This document shows, one piece after another, positions 49,180 to 57,078 of a stretch of 64,000 bases of DNA. Both the position numbers and the translations under genes were made by a program. Within the stretch, counting starts at the first letter, position 1. Every line of letters begins with the position of its first letter. The stretch spans positions 1 through 64,000 of the forward strand of contig NZ_JACSNX010000005.1 of NCBI RefSeq assembly GCF_016902445.1, written 5' to 3'. The notes under the pieces are model-generated. The model was not told the origin of the DNA. It saw only the letters and a list, made by a program, of their open reading frames with translations, and searched no databases. Origin of the DNA: Oscillibacter valericigenes. GTDB lineage: Bacteria; Bacillota; Clostridia; Oscillospirales; Oscillospiraceae.

Positions 49180-49193
49180 ATCAAACGTTTGCA
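49180..49193 (-). promoter_or_regulatory. Auxiliary LacI-type operator S6
   Basis: ATCAAACGTTTGCA, with core CAAACGTTTG, is centred 162 bp from S5, upstream of the PiT promoter. Together with S5 it mirrors the S2/S3 pair (172 bp). The DNA between is AT-rich and has no gene. Confidence 0.6.
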
Positions 49194-49215
49194 TTTTTGT
49201 GTGCCGCTCCTCCAT

Positions 49216-49250
49216 AAAAAGCCGCTGCCCCGCAGAAGCGGGACAGCGGC
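49216..49250 (-). terminator. Terminator of the dpp-malY operon
   Basis: A 13-base arm (49221-49233) pairs with 49238-49250 with one mismatch and an AGAA loop; TTTTT follows on the minus strand. It lies 47 bases past the aminotransferase stop. Confidence 0.8.
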
Positions 49251-49296
49251 AGGACCGCCTGTGAAATTTTGCGGCACAGCTGCCTCCCCGCAGCTG

Positions 49297-50451
49297 TCAC
49301 AGATGTTCGGCCAGCGCGTCAGCCGCCTGTCGGATGTTCTCCGGCCGGGTGGCCAGATTGACGCGGATGTGGGTGGCCGCATTGCCGCCGAACCAGGAGC
49401 CGTAATCCACGGCCAGGCCGCACTTCCCTTCCACCACGTCCACCATCTGGTCCGGCCGCACATAGGCCCCCAGATCCAGCCACGCCAGATACGTCCCCTC
49501 CAGCGGAGAGAGGCGCAGATCCGGCTTCCGGGGCAGCAGCTCCGTCCGAAGGATCTCGTAGTTCCCCCGCACCGTCCGCAGCACCTGGTCCAGCCAGGGG
49601 CGGCCGCCGGTGTAGGCCGCCTCGGCGGCGGTGACGCCGAAGCTGTTGCCGCTGTCGGTATGCAGCTTTCCGGTATAGGCATCCCAGGACTTGCGGAGCT
49701 CCGGGTCCGGGATAATGATGACGGAGGTCTTCAGCCCCGCCAGATTGAACGTCTTGCTGGGGGCGGTCAGCGTCACCAGCATGTCGTCATGATCCCCCAC
49801 CGTGGCAGTGGGGATATGGCTGGGCTCACCATACGTGAAGTCATGGTGGATCTCGTCGGCGATCACCCGGACGCCGTACTGCCGGCACAGGGACAGCATG
49901 CGCTCCAGCTCCTCCCGGCGCCACACCCGGCCCACCGGGTTGTGCGGAGAGCAGAGCAGAAACACCTTCACCCGCTCTTCCGCCAGCTTCCGCTCGAAAT
50001 CCGCAAAATCTATGGTGTAGACCCCGTCTGAGTTCACCAGCTCACTGCAGATCAGCCGGCAGCCGTTGTCTGTGGCGGCGGACAGGAACGGATAGTACAC
50101 CGGCGTCTGGACCAGCACCCCGTCTCCGGGCTGCGTGAACAGCTGGACGAACCAGTTGAAGGCCGCCACCACGCCGGGGGAATACCGCAGCCAGTCCCGC
50201 TGGACCGCATAGCCGTGGTACGTCTTCTCCCAGCGGATGAACGCCTCGTAATAGGAATCCGGCGCCGTGTCATAGCCAAAGACGCCGAAGTCCACCTTCC
50301 GGCGCAAAGCCTCCCGCACGCAGGCGGGAGCGGCGAAGTCCATATCCGCCACCCAGAGGCCCAGCAGTCCCTCCCGGGTGAAGCGGCCGGTCAGGTGGTT
50401 CCACTTGTTGCTGTTGGTGCCCCGCCGGTCCCGATAGATCAGTTCTTCCAT
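49297..50451 (-). CDS. patB: MalY/PatB-type PLP enzyme (cystathionine beta-lyase / C-S lyase)
   Basis: The 384-residue protein has the MalY/PatB N-terminus (RRGTNSNKWNHL, GLLGLWVADMDFAAP), the aromatic segment SPGVVAAFNWFV, LLCSPHNPVGRVW, ADEIHHDF and the PLP lysine in LTAPSKTFNLAGLK. Such enzymes cleave C-S bonds of cystathionine, cysteine and cysteine conjugates to pyruvate, ammonia and a thiol; some are regulators. AAAGGAG precedes the ATG. It is last in an operon with a peptide importer, ATC-hydrolase-like proteins and a gamma-glutamyl hydrolase, so it probably acts on a cysteine derivative from that pathway. Confidence 0.88.
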   Translation of the reverse strand: MEELIYRDRRGTNSNKWNHLTGRFTREGLLGLWVADMDFAAPACVREALRRKVDFGVFGYDTAPDSYYEAFIRWEKTYHGYAVQRDWLRYSPGVVAAFNWFVQLFTQPGDGVLVQTPVYYPFLSAATDNGCRLICSELVNSDGVYTIDFADFERKLAEERVKVFLLCSPHNPVGRVWRREELERMLSLCRQYGVRVIADEIHHDFTYGEPSHIPTATVGDHDDMLVTLTAPSKTFNLAGLKTSVIIIPDPELRKSWDAYTGKLHTDSGNSFGVTAAEAAYTGGRPWLDQVLRTVRGNYEILRTELLPRKPDLRLSPLEGTYLAWLDLGAYVRPDQMVDVVEGKCGLAVDYGSWFGGNAATHIRVNLATRPENIRQAADALAEHL

Positions 50452-50463
50452 GATGTGCTCCTT

Positions 50464-51192
50464 TCAGCGCCCCGCATACTGCTCCGCCCGCTCCACCAGA
50501 TGGCGGAACAGGGGCCGGAAGCGGGGATGGCTCTCCACCAGATCCTCCGGGTGCCACTGGACGGCATAGAGATTCCGCTCCGGGTCCTCCACGCCCTCAA
50601 TGACGCCGTCCGCCGCTCTGGCAGTGACGGTGAAGCCGGGGGCCGGCGTGCGGACAGCCTGGTGGTGATAGCTGTTGACAGACAGGGGCTCCCCGCCCAG
50701 CAGCTTCTCCAGCAGAGAGTCGGGCTCCAGGGTCACCCGGTGGGTCAGCTGGCCCCGGATGGCCATGTCCTGGGCATGGCCCAGGACGCCGGGATACTGG
50801 GCCGGCAGGTCCTGGTACAGCGTCCCGCCGAAGCACACGTTCAGCAGCTGGATGCCCCGGCAGATGCCGAAAACCGGCATCCCCCGGTCCACTGCCCCGC
50901 GGATCAGCGCCAGCTCCATCCGGTCTTTTTCCTCATTCATGAAGGTGACCTGGCGCAGGGGATCCTCCCCGTACAGGGCGGGGGTCACGTCCTCTCCGCC
51001 GGGCACCAGCAGGCCGTGGAGCAGCGGCAGATACTCTGCCGCCAGTCCGTCGTCCCCGTCGGAAGGGATCAGCAGCGGCGTCCCGCCGGCGGCAATGACC
51101 GCCCGGACATAGGAGGTGTTGATGAGATGGCGGCCATGGAGCAGCTTGGGATTCGGGGCCGTGATCATTCCGATGACGGGTCTCACAGGCAT
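50464..51192 (-). CDS. Class I glutamine amidotransferase-like gamma-glutamyl hydrolase (peptidase C26)
   Basis: The 242-residue protein starts at 51192 after AAAGGGG and 1 base from the upstream stop. The nucleophile Cys lies in GICRGIQLLN. The His-Glu pair is in AVQWHPEDL, and LLVPGGEDVTPALYGE and VNSYHHQAV fit the PuuD-type branch. These enzymes remove gamma-glutamyl groups, for example from gamma-glutamyl-GABA. In this operon it may release gamma-linked glutamate from an imported peptide. Substrate is inferred only from context. Confidence 0.85.
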   Translation of the reverse strand: MPVRPVIGMITAPNPKLLHGRHLINTSYVRAVIAAGGTPLLIPSDGDDGLAAEYLPLLHGLLVPGGEDVTPALYGEDPLRQVTFMNEEKDRMELALIRGAVDRGMPVFGICRGIQLLNVCFGGTLYQDLPAQYPGVLGHAQDMAIRGQLTHRVTLEPDSLLEKLLGGEPLSVNSYHHQAVRTPAPGFTVTARAADGVIEGVEDPERNLYAVQWHPEDLVESHPRFRPLFRHLVERAEQYAGR

Positions 51193-51193
51193 C

Positions 51194-52087
51194 TCACCCC
51201 TTTGCCAGCTCTGTCCGGACCACCGGCACGAAGCAGCGCTCAAACAGCTCCACGGCGCCGTGGGCCCGATAGCCCTCCCACAGATCCGTCTTGGAGGGAT
51301 CCAGAGTCAGGGGGTAGGTGTCATAGACCACCTGCTCGTCAAAGGGCCGATCATACGCCTTGGCGGTGTTTCTGGCACGCTGGGCCCCGTCCAGGGCCAT
51401 CTTCTCCAGCCCCCGGGCAATGGCGGCCGTGCCCTCCTCCCCAAAAGACTCCTGCACAGCCTCCAGCAGATAGTAGTACAGCTTGATGCTCAAAGTCTCG
51501 AAGCCCCGCTTGCCGTTGGCCTTGGGCACCTCCACCTTCGGCTCCACATAGCCCGGGTCGTATTCGGCAAAGCAGAGGGGCTTCAGCTCCTCCGGCAGAT
51601 TTTCTGCCCGCAGCACCACATTGAAGGCGCAGTACTCGTCCTTCTCCTGGGTCAGCGTCTTGGCCAGGTTGGTGTGGCCGTAGTCAAAGGCGTAGTGGTT
51701 GTAGCAGGCGGGATGGAACTCTTCGCAGTACATGCGGCCGATCGCCCGCTCCCCATAGGCCTTCCAGATGTCCGCCATGGGGCACACCAGGGTGTGGGAC
51801 ACCCGCTCCTCCGGATTCAGCTCCTGGAGCTCCCGGTGGAACCGGGGGTCCGGCGGCAGGTCGCCGCCCACGGAGAAGAGGCTCTTCATATTGATCTTCA
51901 CGCCCAGGGCCTGGTGCTTTTCCCGGGAGCACTGGCCCCGGTCCCGGCCGTAGCGGCGGGTGCCCTCCCGGAAGGCCCGCTCGCCCTCCACGCCGAAGGC
52001 GTCCAGCACCTCTCTGCCCAGGAAGGAGTAGAGGAGGGTGTAATTGTCAGACAGGTCCATGACACACTGCTCTTCATAAGAATACAT
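51194..52087 (-). CDS. L-2-amino-thiazoline-4-carboxylate hydrolase family protein, copy 1
   Basis: The 297-residue protein shows the family core: VCPMADIWKAYGE, GRMYCEEFHPACYNHYAF and LTQEKDEYCAFNVVL, with conserved Cys, Glu and His. The founding enzyme opens L-2-amino-thiazoline-4-carboxylate to S- or N-carbamoyl-cysteine on the way to L-cysteine. The C-terminal half is extended beyond the Pfam-type core. GAGGAAGGAAGACTGTC precedes the ATG. It lies 18 bases downstream of a paralogue. Cys and His placement suggests hydrolysis, but the true substrate is not known. Confidence 0.75.
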   Translation of the reverse strand: MYSYEEQCVMDLSDNYTLLYSFLGREVLDAFGVEGERAFREGTRRYGRDRGQCSREKHQALGVKINMKSLFSVGGDLPPDPRFHRELQELNPEERVSHTLVCPMADIWKAYGERAIGRMYCEEFHPACYNHYAFDYGHTNLAKTLTQEKDEYCAFNVVLRAENLPEELKPLCFAEYDPGYVEPKVEVPKANGKRGFETLSIKLYYYLLEAVQESFGEEGTAAIARGLEKMALDGAQRARNTAKAYDRPFDEQVVYDTYPLTLDPSKTDLWEGYRAHGAVELFERCFVPVVRTELAKG

Positions 52088-52105
52088 GACAGTCTTCCTC
52101 CTTCC

Positions 52106-52990
52106 TCAAGCCAGCTCGGCGGCAATGGGCTCCAGCACCAGCCGCCGCATCAGATCCCGTGCCTCGTCCTCATAGCCGTTCCATGCCGGATCCGCTCCGT
52201 CCAGGGGCAGGGGGAAATTCTTCTCCACAAACCCGGCGTCCAGCGGGCAAAGGGTGTGGTCCGCCTGGACCCGCATGGCCGCAAGGGCCTCTGCCGTCCA
52301 CCGCTTCAGCCCCTCCGCCACGGCGCAGACGCCCTCGCGGCCGCAGATCTCCCGGGCCGTTTCCAGGATATTGGCGTAAATGGAGATGGTCATGTCCCGG
52401 ATCCCCTCGCCGAAGGAGACATCCGCCGGCGGATCCTTGGGGGCCTCATAGCCGGGATCGCAGTGGGCGAAGGCCTCTTTGGCCCGTTCCCGGCTCATGT
52501 TGGCCTCCCGGAAGAACAGGGAGAACCGGCAGAAGTTGTCCCGGGGGCAGGTGAGCTCCTTGGACAGATTCAGCTGCCCCACATTCTCCGTATAGGCCAG
52601 CAGCCGGGCGTACTGGTATTCCTCACAGTAAAAGCTGCCCAGCTTCCCGCCGTCCCGGCGGTTCCAGTAGTCCGCCAGCGGGCAGGTGTAGATCTCCCAG
52701 ATCTGGCGGTCTTCCTCATCAAAGATCTCCTGGCCCCGGACCCGGGGATCCTCCACAAAGTCCCGGCCGCAGTGGTACAGGGTGTGGAGGTTGGTCTTGA
52801 CACCGGCCTGGCGCAGGTGCTCCCGCTGCTGCAGACCGCTGGCCCGGCCGGCCCGGCGGCAGGCCTCCCGCAGGATCCGCTCCCCCACCCGGCGGCCGCA
52901 CAGGTCCGTGACGCTCCTGGCGATGCACAGATACATGGCCGAGAAGGCGTCCTGCTGGTTCTGAAGTTTGATGTCCTCATAGGTGTACAT
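52106..52990 (-). CDS. L-2-amino-thiazoline-4-carboxylate hydrolase family protein, copy 2
   Basis: The 294-residue paralogue has the same layout: TCPLADYWNRRDGG, GSFYCEEYQYARLLAYTE, LTCPRDNFCRFSLFF and a similar C-terminal extension ending DEARDLMRRLVLEPI. The copies are clearly diverged, so they may form a heteromer or have different substrates. In copy 2 the His of EEFHPA is replaced (EEYQYA), hinting that one copy may be inactive or altered. It lies between the importer ATPase and copy 1 in the operon. Confidence 0.75.
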   Translation of the reverse strand: MYTYEDIKLQNQQDAFSAMYLCIARSVTDLCGRRVGERILREACRRAGRASGLQQREHLRQAGVKTNLHTLYHCGRDFVEDPRVRGQEIFDEEDRQIWEIYTCPLADYWNRRDGGKLGSFYCEEYQYARLLAYTENVGQLNLSKELTCPRDNFCRFSLFFREANMSRERAKEAFAHCDPGYEAPKDPPADVSFGEGIRDMTISIYANILETAREICGREGVCAVAEGLKRWTAEALAAMRVQADHTLCPLDAGFVEKNFPLPLDGADPAWNGYEDEARDLMRRLVLEPIAAELA

Positions 52991-53010
52991 GTGTACGATG
53001 CCTCTTTTCG

Positions 53011-53964
53011 TTATCTTTCACACAGGAAACAGGACACGAAGTGCCCCGGCTCCACTTCCAGCAGCTGGGGCTCCGCCTCCCGGCAGTGGTCCGTCGCAAA
53101 GCGGCAGCGGTTGGAAAATCGGCATTCCGCCGGCGGATCGATGGGCGAGGTCAGCTCCCCGGTCATCAGCACCCGCTCCCTCCGGTCGTGGAGGCTGGGC
53201 ACCGGGATGGCGGAGAGCAGCGCCTGGGTGTAGGGATGGACCGGATTGGCAAACAGCTTCTCTGCCGGGGCCTTCTCGATCACCTGCCCCAGGTACATCA
53301 CCATGATCTCATCCGAGATGTGATACACCACGCTCAGGTCGTGGGTGATGAACATGTACGTCAGGTGGAACTCCTTCTGCAGGTCCTGCATCAGGTTCAG
53401 GATCTGCGCCTGGATGGAGACGTCCAGGGCGCTGACCGGCTCGTCGCACACGATGAACCTGGGATTCAGCGCCAGGGCCCGGGCGATGCCGATCCGCTGG
53501 CGGCGGCCGCCGTCCAGCTCGTGGGGATAGGTGTTGTACAGCCGGCGGGCCAGGCCCACGGTGTCCATCAGCTCCGCCACCCGCTTCTGGCGGCTGGTCC
53601 GGTCCGGGCAGATCTTGTAGAGGGCCAGGGGCTCCTCAATGGCCTGGCTGATGGTCATCCGGGGGTTCAGGGAGGAAAAGGGGTCCTGGAAGATCATCTG
53701 CATCTGGCGGCGCTGTTCCCACAGTCCCTGGCGATTCAGCTTGCTGACGTCCTTCCCGTCAAAAAACACACTGCCGGAGGTGGGCTCCTGCAGGCGGATG
53801 ATGGTCCGGCCCAGGGTGGACTTGCCGCAGCCGGACTCGCCCACCACGCCCAGGGTCTTGCCGGCCTCCAGGGTGAAGCTGACATCGTCCACAGCGTGGA
53901 CCATGCCCCGGGCGCTCTTAAAATACTTCTTCAGATGCTCAACGCGGAGCAGCGGTTCACTCAT
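53011..53964 (-). CDS. dppF: Oligopeptide/dipeptide ABC importer ATPase, DppF-like
   Basis: The 317-residue ATPase has Walker [15 protein letters not shown]-loop [15 protein letters not shown], signature variant [15 protein letters not shown], Walker [13 protein letters not shown] and the C-terminal oligopeptide-type Cys cluster ([14 protein letters not shown]) that may bind an iron-sulfur cluster. It starts at 53964, overlapping the end of dppD by 8 bases. It pairs with DppD to drive DppBC. Confidence 0.9.
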   Translation of the reverse strand: MSEPLLRVEHLKKYFKSARGMVHAVDDVSFTLEAGKTLGVVGESGCGKSTLGRTIIRLQEPTSGSVFFDGKDVSKLNRQGLWEQRRQMQMIFQDPFSSLNPRMTISQAIEEPLALYKICPDRTSRQKRVAELMDTVGLARRLYNTYPHELDGGRRQRIGIARALALNPRFIVCDEPVSALDVSIQAQILNLMQDLQKEFHLTYMFITHDLSVVYHISDEIMVMYLGQVIEKAPAEKLFANPVHPYTQALLSAIPVPSLHDRRERVLMTGELTSPIDPPAECRFSNRCRFATDHCREAEPQLLEVEPGHFVSCFLCER

Positions 53965-55129
53965 GATCCAGGACGCCTCCCTTCTGGATGTTTTCCGGGG
54001 TGTACAGGTGGCAGGCCACCGTGTGCTCCTCCGTCCGGTGGAGCACCTCCGGCCGCTCATGGAAGCAGCGGTCGGTGGCATAGCGGCAGCGGTCGGCAAA
54101 GGCACAGCCCTCCGGCAGCCGGCTGGGATCCGGCATCAGGCCGGGGATGGGCTGCAGCCGGGCCTTCCGGTCCTTCATGTTGGGCAGGGAGTTGAACAGA
54201 CCCTTCGTATAGGGGTGCAGGGTATGGTCAAACACATCCTCCAGTGTCCCGTGTTCCACCACCCGGCCGGCGTAGATCACGGACACGCAGTCGCACACCT
54301 CTGCCACGATGCCCAGGTCATGGGTGATCATCAGCATGGAAGTGCCGTTCTGCTCCCGCAGCTTCTTCATCATGTCCAGCACCTGGGCCTGGATGGTCAC
54401 ATCCAGGGCGGTGGTGGGCTCGTCGGCGATCAGCAGGTCCGGGTTGCAGGCCAGCGCCATGGCGATGACCACCCGCTGCTTCATGCCGCCGGAGAACTGG
54501 TGGGGATATTCCTTTCCCCGCTCGCCGGGGATGCCCACCAGCTCCAGCATCTGCCGGGCCTTGTCCAGCGCCTCGCTGCGGGAGAGCTTCTCATGCTTCT
54601 CGATGACCTCGGAGATCTGGCGCTCCACCTTCAGCACGGGATTCAGGGACGTCATGGGGTCCTGGAAGATCATGGACACCGTCTTGCCCCGCATGGCCTG
54701 CAGTTCCTTTTCGGTCATGGCCTCTGCGATCTGGGGCTTCTGGTCCTTCCGGCGTATGGCCTTGGCGGGCTTCTCCGGCTCCTTCTCCGCCGGCGTCTCC
54801 TTCTGCAGCTTCACGGTGCCGGCATTCTCCGCCGGAACAGGCGCCTCCTCAGGCGTCTCTGCCTCCGGCTCGGCGATCCGCAGCACGCAGCTGCCGTTGA
54901 CGGAGATACTGCCGTGGGTCACCACGCCGGGCGGGGACTGGATCAGATTCAGGATGGCAAGCCCGGTGGTGGTCTTGCCCGCGCCGGTCTCACCCACCAG
55001 CCCCAGGGTCTCACCCTTCCGGATCTTCAGGTCCAGGCCGTTGACGGCGTAGACCGTCCGGTCCCGGGTACGGAACTCCACAGACAGGTCCTCGATCTCC
55101 AGCGCGTAAGGGGTCTCATTCAGATTCAT
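53957..55129 (-). CDS. dppD: Oligopeptide/dipeptide ABC importer ATPase, DppD-like, with a Pro/Glu/Ala-rich insertion
   Basis: The 390-residue ATPase has Walker [13 protein letters not shown]-loop [14 protein letters not shown], signature [15 protein letters not shown], Walker [13 protein letters not shown] and the C-terminal [14 protein letters not shown] cluster. About 54 residues (84-137) rich in Ala, Pro, Glu and Lys sit between Walker A and the Q-loop, where normal DppD has a short turn. AAGGAGGTG precedes the ATG. Confidence 0.9.
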   Translation of the reverse strand: MNLNETPYALEIEDLSVEFRTRDRTVYAVNGLDLKIRKGETLGLVGETGAGKTTTGLAILNLIQSPPGVVTHGSISVNGSCVLRIAEPEAETPEEAPVPAENAGTVKLQKETPAEKEPEKPAKAIRRKDQKPQIAEAMTEKELQAMRGKTVSMIFQDPMTSLNPVLKVERQISEVIEKHEKLSRSEALDKARQMLELVGIPGERGKEYPHQFSGGMKQRVVIAMALACNPDLLIADEPTTALDVTIQAQVLDMMKKLREQNGTSMLMITHDLGIVAEVCDCVSVIYAGRVVEHGTLEDVFDHTLHPYTKGLFNSLPNMKDRKARLQPIPGLMPDPSRLPEGCAFADRCRYATDRCFHERPEVLHRTEEHTVACHLYTPENIQKGGVLDHE

Positions 55130-55141
55130 TGCGGCACCTCC

Positions 55142-56044
55142 TTATTTCAGCCGGGGATCCAGCGCGTCCCGCAGGCCGTCGCCCAGCAGATTCAGCGCCA
55201 GGATGGTCAGCATGATGCACACGCCGGGGATGGTGGCCAGGTATCCGCTGTCCCGGATGAAGTCCCGGCCGCTGGAGAGCAGCGCGCCCCACTCCGGCTG
55301 GGGCTCCTTCACGCCCAGGCCCAGGAAACTCAGGGCGGCGGTGTTGGAGATGGTGGCGGCGATGCGCAGGGTGGTCTGGACGATGATGGGCCCCATGCAG
55401 TTGGGCAGGATGTAGCGGAAGATGGTCCGCCCGGTCTTGACGCCGATGGCCCGGGCCGCCTCCACATACTCCATGTCCCGGACGCTGAGCACGGCGCTGC
55501 GGACGATCCGGGCAAAGGTCGGCACGCAGGAGATGGCCAGGGCGATTACAAGATTGACCATGCTGGCGCCCAGGGCGGCCACGATGACGATGGCCATCAG
55601 CATCATGGGCACCGCCAGGAATACGTCGCACAGGCGCATGATCACATTGTCGACGGCGCCGCCGAAGAAACCCGCGATGGCGCCCAGGATGCCGCCCACC
55701 ACCAGGCCGAAGGCCACGGCGATGAAGCCGATGGACAGGGATACCCGGCTGCCGTGGACCACACGGGCCAGCAGGTCCCGGCCAAACTGGTCCGTGCCGA
55801 ACCAGTGCTCGGCAGAGGGCCACTGGAGCCGCTCGGCGATATTCAGGTCCACGCAGGTGGTCTGGTAGTCAAACAGCAAATCCGCGAAAACGGCCAGCAG
55901 GATCAGAAAGACCAGGAAGATCATGCCCGCCACAGCGGCCTTGTTCTGGCACAGGCGGAGGAACGTCTCCCGGAATTGGCTGTTTTTCTGGACAGAGAGG
56001 AAGTCCAGTTCTTCAGATGTGGCAGGTCTTGCACTGCTGTTCAT
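55142..56044 (-). CDS. dppC: Oligopeptide/dipeptide ABC importer permease, DppC-like
   Basis: The 300-residue protein has an N-terminal cytoplasmic segment, the conserved HWFGTDQFGRDLLARVVHGS and six helices. The EAA-type loop is YVEAARAIGVKTGRTIFRYI. It starts at 56044 after AAAGGAGGGAG. Forms the pore with DppB. Its end lies 12 bases before dppD. Confidence 0.92.
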   Translation of the reverse strand: MNSSARPATSEELDFLSVQKNSQFRETFLRLCQNKAAVAGMIFLVFLILLAVFADLLFDYQTTCVDLNIAERLQWPSAEHWFGTDQFGRDLLARVVHGSRVSLSIGFIAVAFGLVVGGILGAIAGFFGGAVDNVIMRLCDVFLAVPMMLMAIVIVAALGASMVNLVIALAISCVPTFARIVRSAVLSVRDMEYVEAARAIGVKTGRTIFRYILPNCMGPIIVQTTLRIAATISNTAALSFLGLGVKEPQPEWGALLSSGRDFIRDSGYLATIPGVCIMLTILALNLLGDGLRDALDPRLK

Positions 56045-56060
56045 AGTTGGCTCCCTCCTT

Positions 56061-56987
56061 TCAGCGGTACATGGTGCGGACACGGGGGTCCACCGCACCG
56101 TACAGCAGGTCCACGATCAGGTTGACGAACGAGAAGCAGATCGTCATCAGAATGATGCAGCCCATGACCATGGGGGTATCCCGCCCCTCCACGGACTGGA
56201 TCATCAGCCGTCCCACGCCGGGCCAGGCGAACACGGTTTCCGTCAGCACAGAGCCGCCCAGCATCTGGCCAATCTCCAGGCCGATGACGGTGATGGTTGG
56301 CAGCATGCCGTTTCGGAATGCGTGGCGCATGATGATAGTCTTCCGGGACAGGCCCTTGGCATAGGCCGTCCGGATATAGTCCTGCCGGATGGTCTCCACC
56401 ATGGAAGAGCGGGTGGTCCGGGCGATGGAGGCCATGTTCATAAAGCCCAGGGAAATGGCGGGCAGTACGATGCTCTTCCAGGAGTCCGCGCCATATACGG
56501 GGAACAGATTCAGCTTCAGGGAAAAGAGCAGAATCAGCATTACAGCCAGCCAGAAGATGGGCATGGACACGCCGATCAGAGAGACCACCATGCTGACGTT
56601 GTCCACCCAGGTGTTCTGCTTCACCGCGGCCAGGATGCCCAGGGGCAGGGCCAGCAGGATGGACACCACAGCGGCCACCAGCGTCAGCTGGACAGTATAG
56701 GGGAACCGGGCCATGATCTCGTTGGTGACAGAGTCGCCGGTGGTGTAGGACGTGCCCAGATCACCGTGGAGCAAGCCCACCAGATAGTCGAAGTACTGGA
56801 CCAGCAAGGGCCTGTCCAGCCCCATCTCGTGCTCCAGGGCGGCGATCTGCTCCGGGGTGGCGTTTTCGCCCAGGATCATGCCGGCCACATTGCCGGGTGC
56901 CAGATGCATGATGAAAAACACCAGCAGCGTCACGCCCAGAAGCACCGGGATCATGTAGAGGATGCGCTTTGCGATGTATCGCGCCAT
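56061..56987 (-). CDS. dppB: Oligopeptide/dipeptide ABC importer permease, DppB-like
   Basis: The 308-residue permease starts MARYIAKRILYMIPVLLGVT, a typical DppB beginning, with six helices and the EAA-type loop YIRTAYAKGLSRKTIIMRHA. GAAAGGAG precedes the ATG. A hairpin separates it from the receptor gene upstream. Confidence 0.92.
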   Translation of the reverse strand: MARYIAKRILYMIPVLLGVTLLVFFIMHLAPGNVAGMILGENATPEQIAALEHEMGLDRPLLVQYFDYLVGLLHGDLGTSYTTGDSVTNEIMARFPYTVQLTLVAAVVSILLALPLGILAAVKQNTWVDNVSMVVSLIGVSMPIFWLAVMLILLFSLKLNLFPVYGADSWKSIVLPAISLGFMNMASIARTTRSSMVETIRQDYIRTAYAKGLSRKTIIMRHAFRNGMLPTITVIGLEIGQMLGGSVLTETVFAWPGVGRLMIQSVEGRDTPMVMGCIILMTICFSFVNLIVDLLYGAVDPRVRTMYR

Positions 56988-57028
56988 AGGGGGTACGCTC
57001 CTTTCTTGGAGAGGTGACTACGAACAGC

Positions 57029-57051
57029 CCCGGCCCCGCAGAGGGGCCGGG
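57029..57051 (-). terminator. Attenuator-like hairpin between dppA and dppB
   Basis: A 9-bp GC stem (57029-57037 with 57043-57051) with a 5-base loop lies 28 bases past the dppA stop. There is no T tract. It may let the receptor be made in excess over the permeases. Confidence 0.6.
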
Positions 57052-57078
57052 ACTTTCAGAAATTCCAGAATCCGGGGC

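Noticed and set aside
35553-49193. CcpA cre sites as the sole explanation of the CG-centred operators
   Set aside because: S1 is close to the cre consensus, but S3, S4 and S5 fit CGNAAACGYTTGCG better, and S4 lies in the promoter of the local lacI gene; kept only as an alternative.
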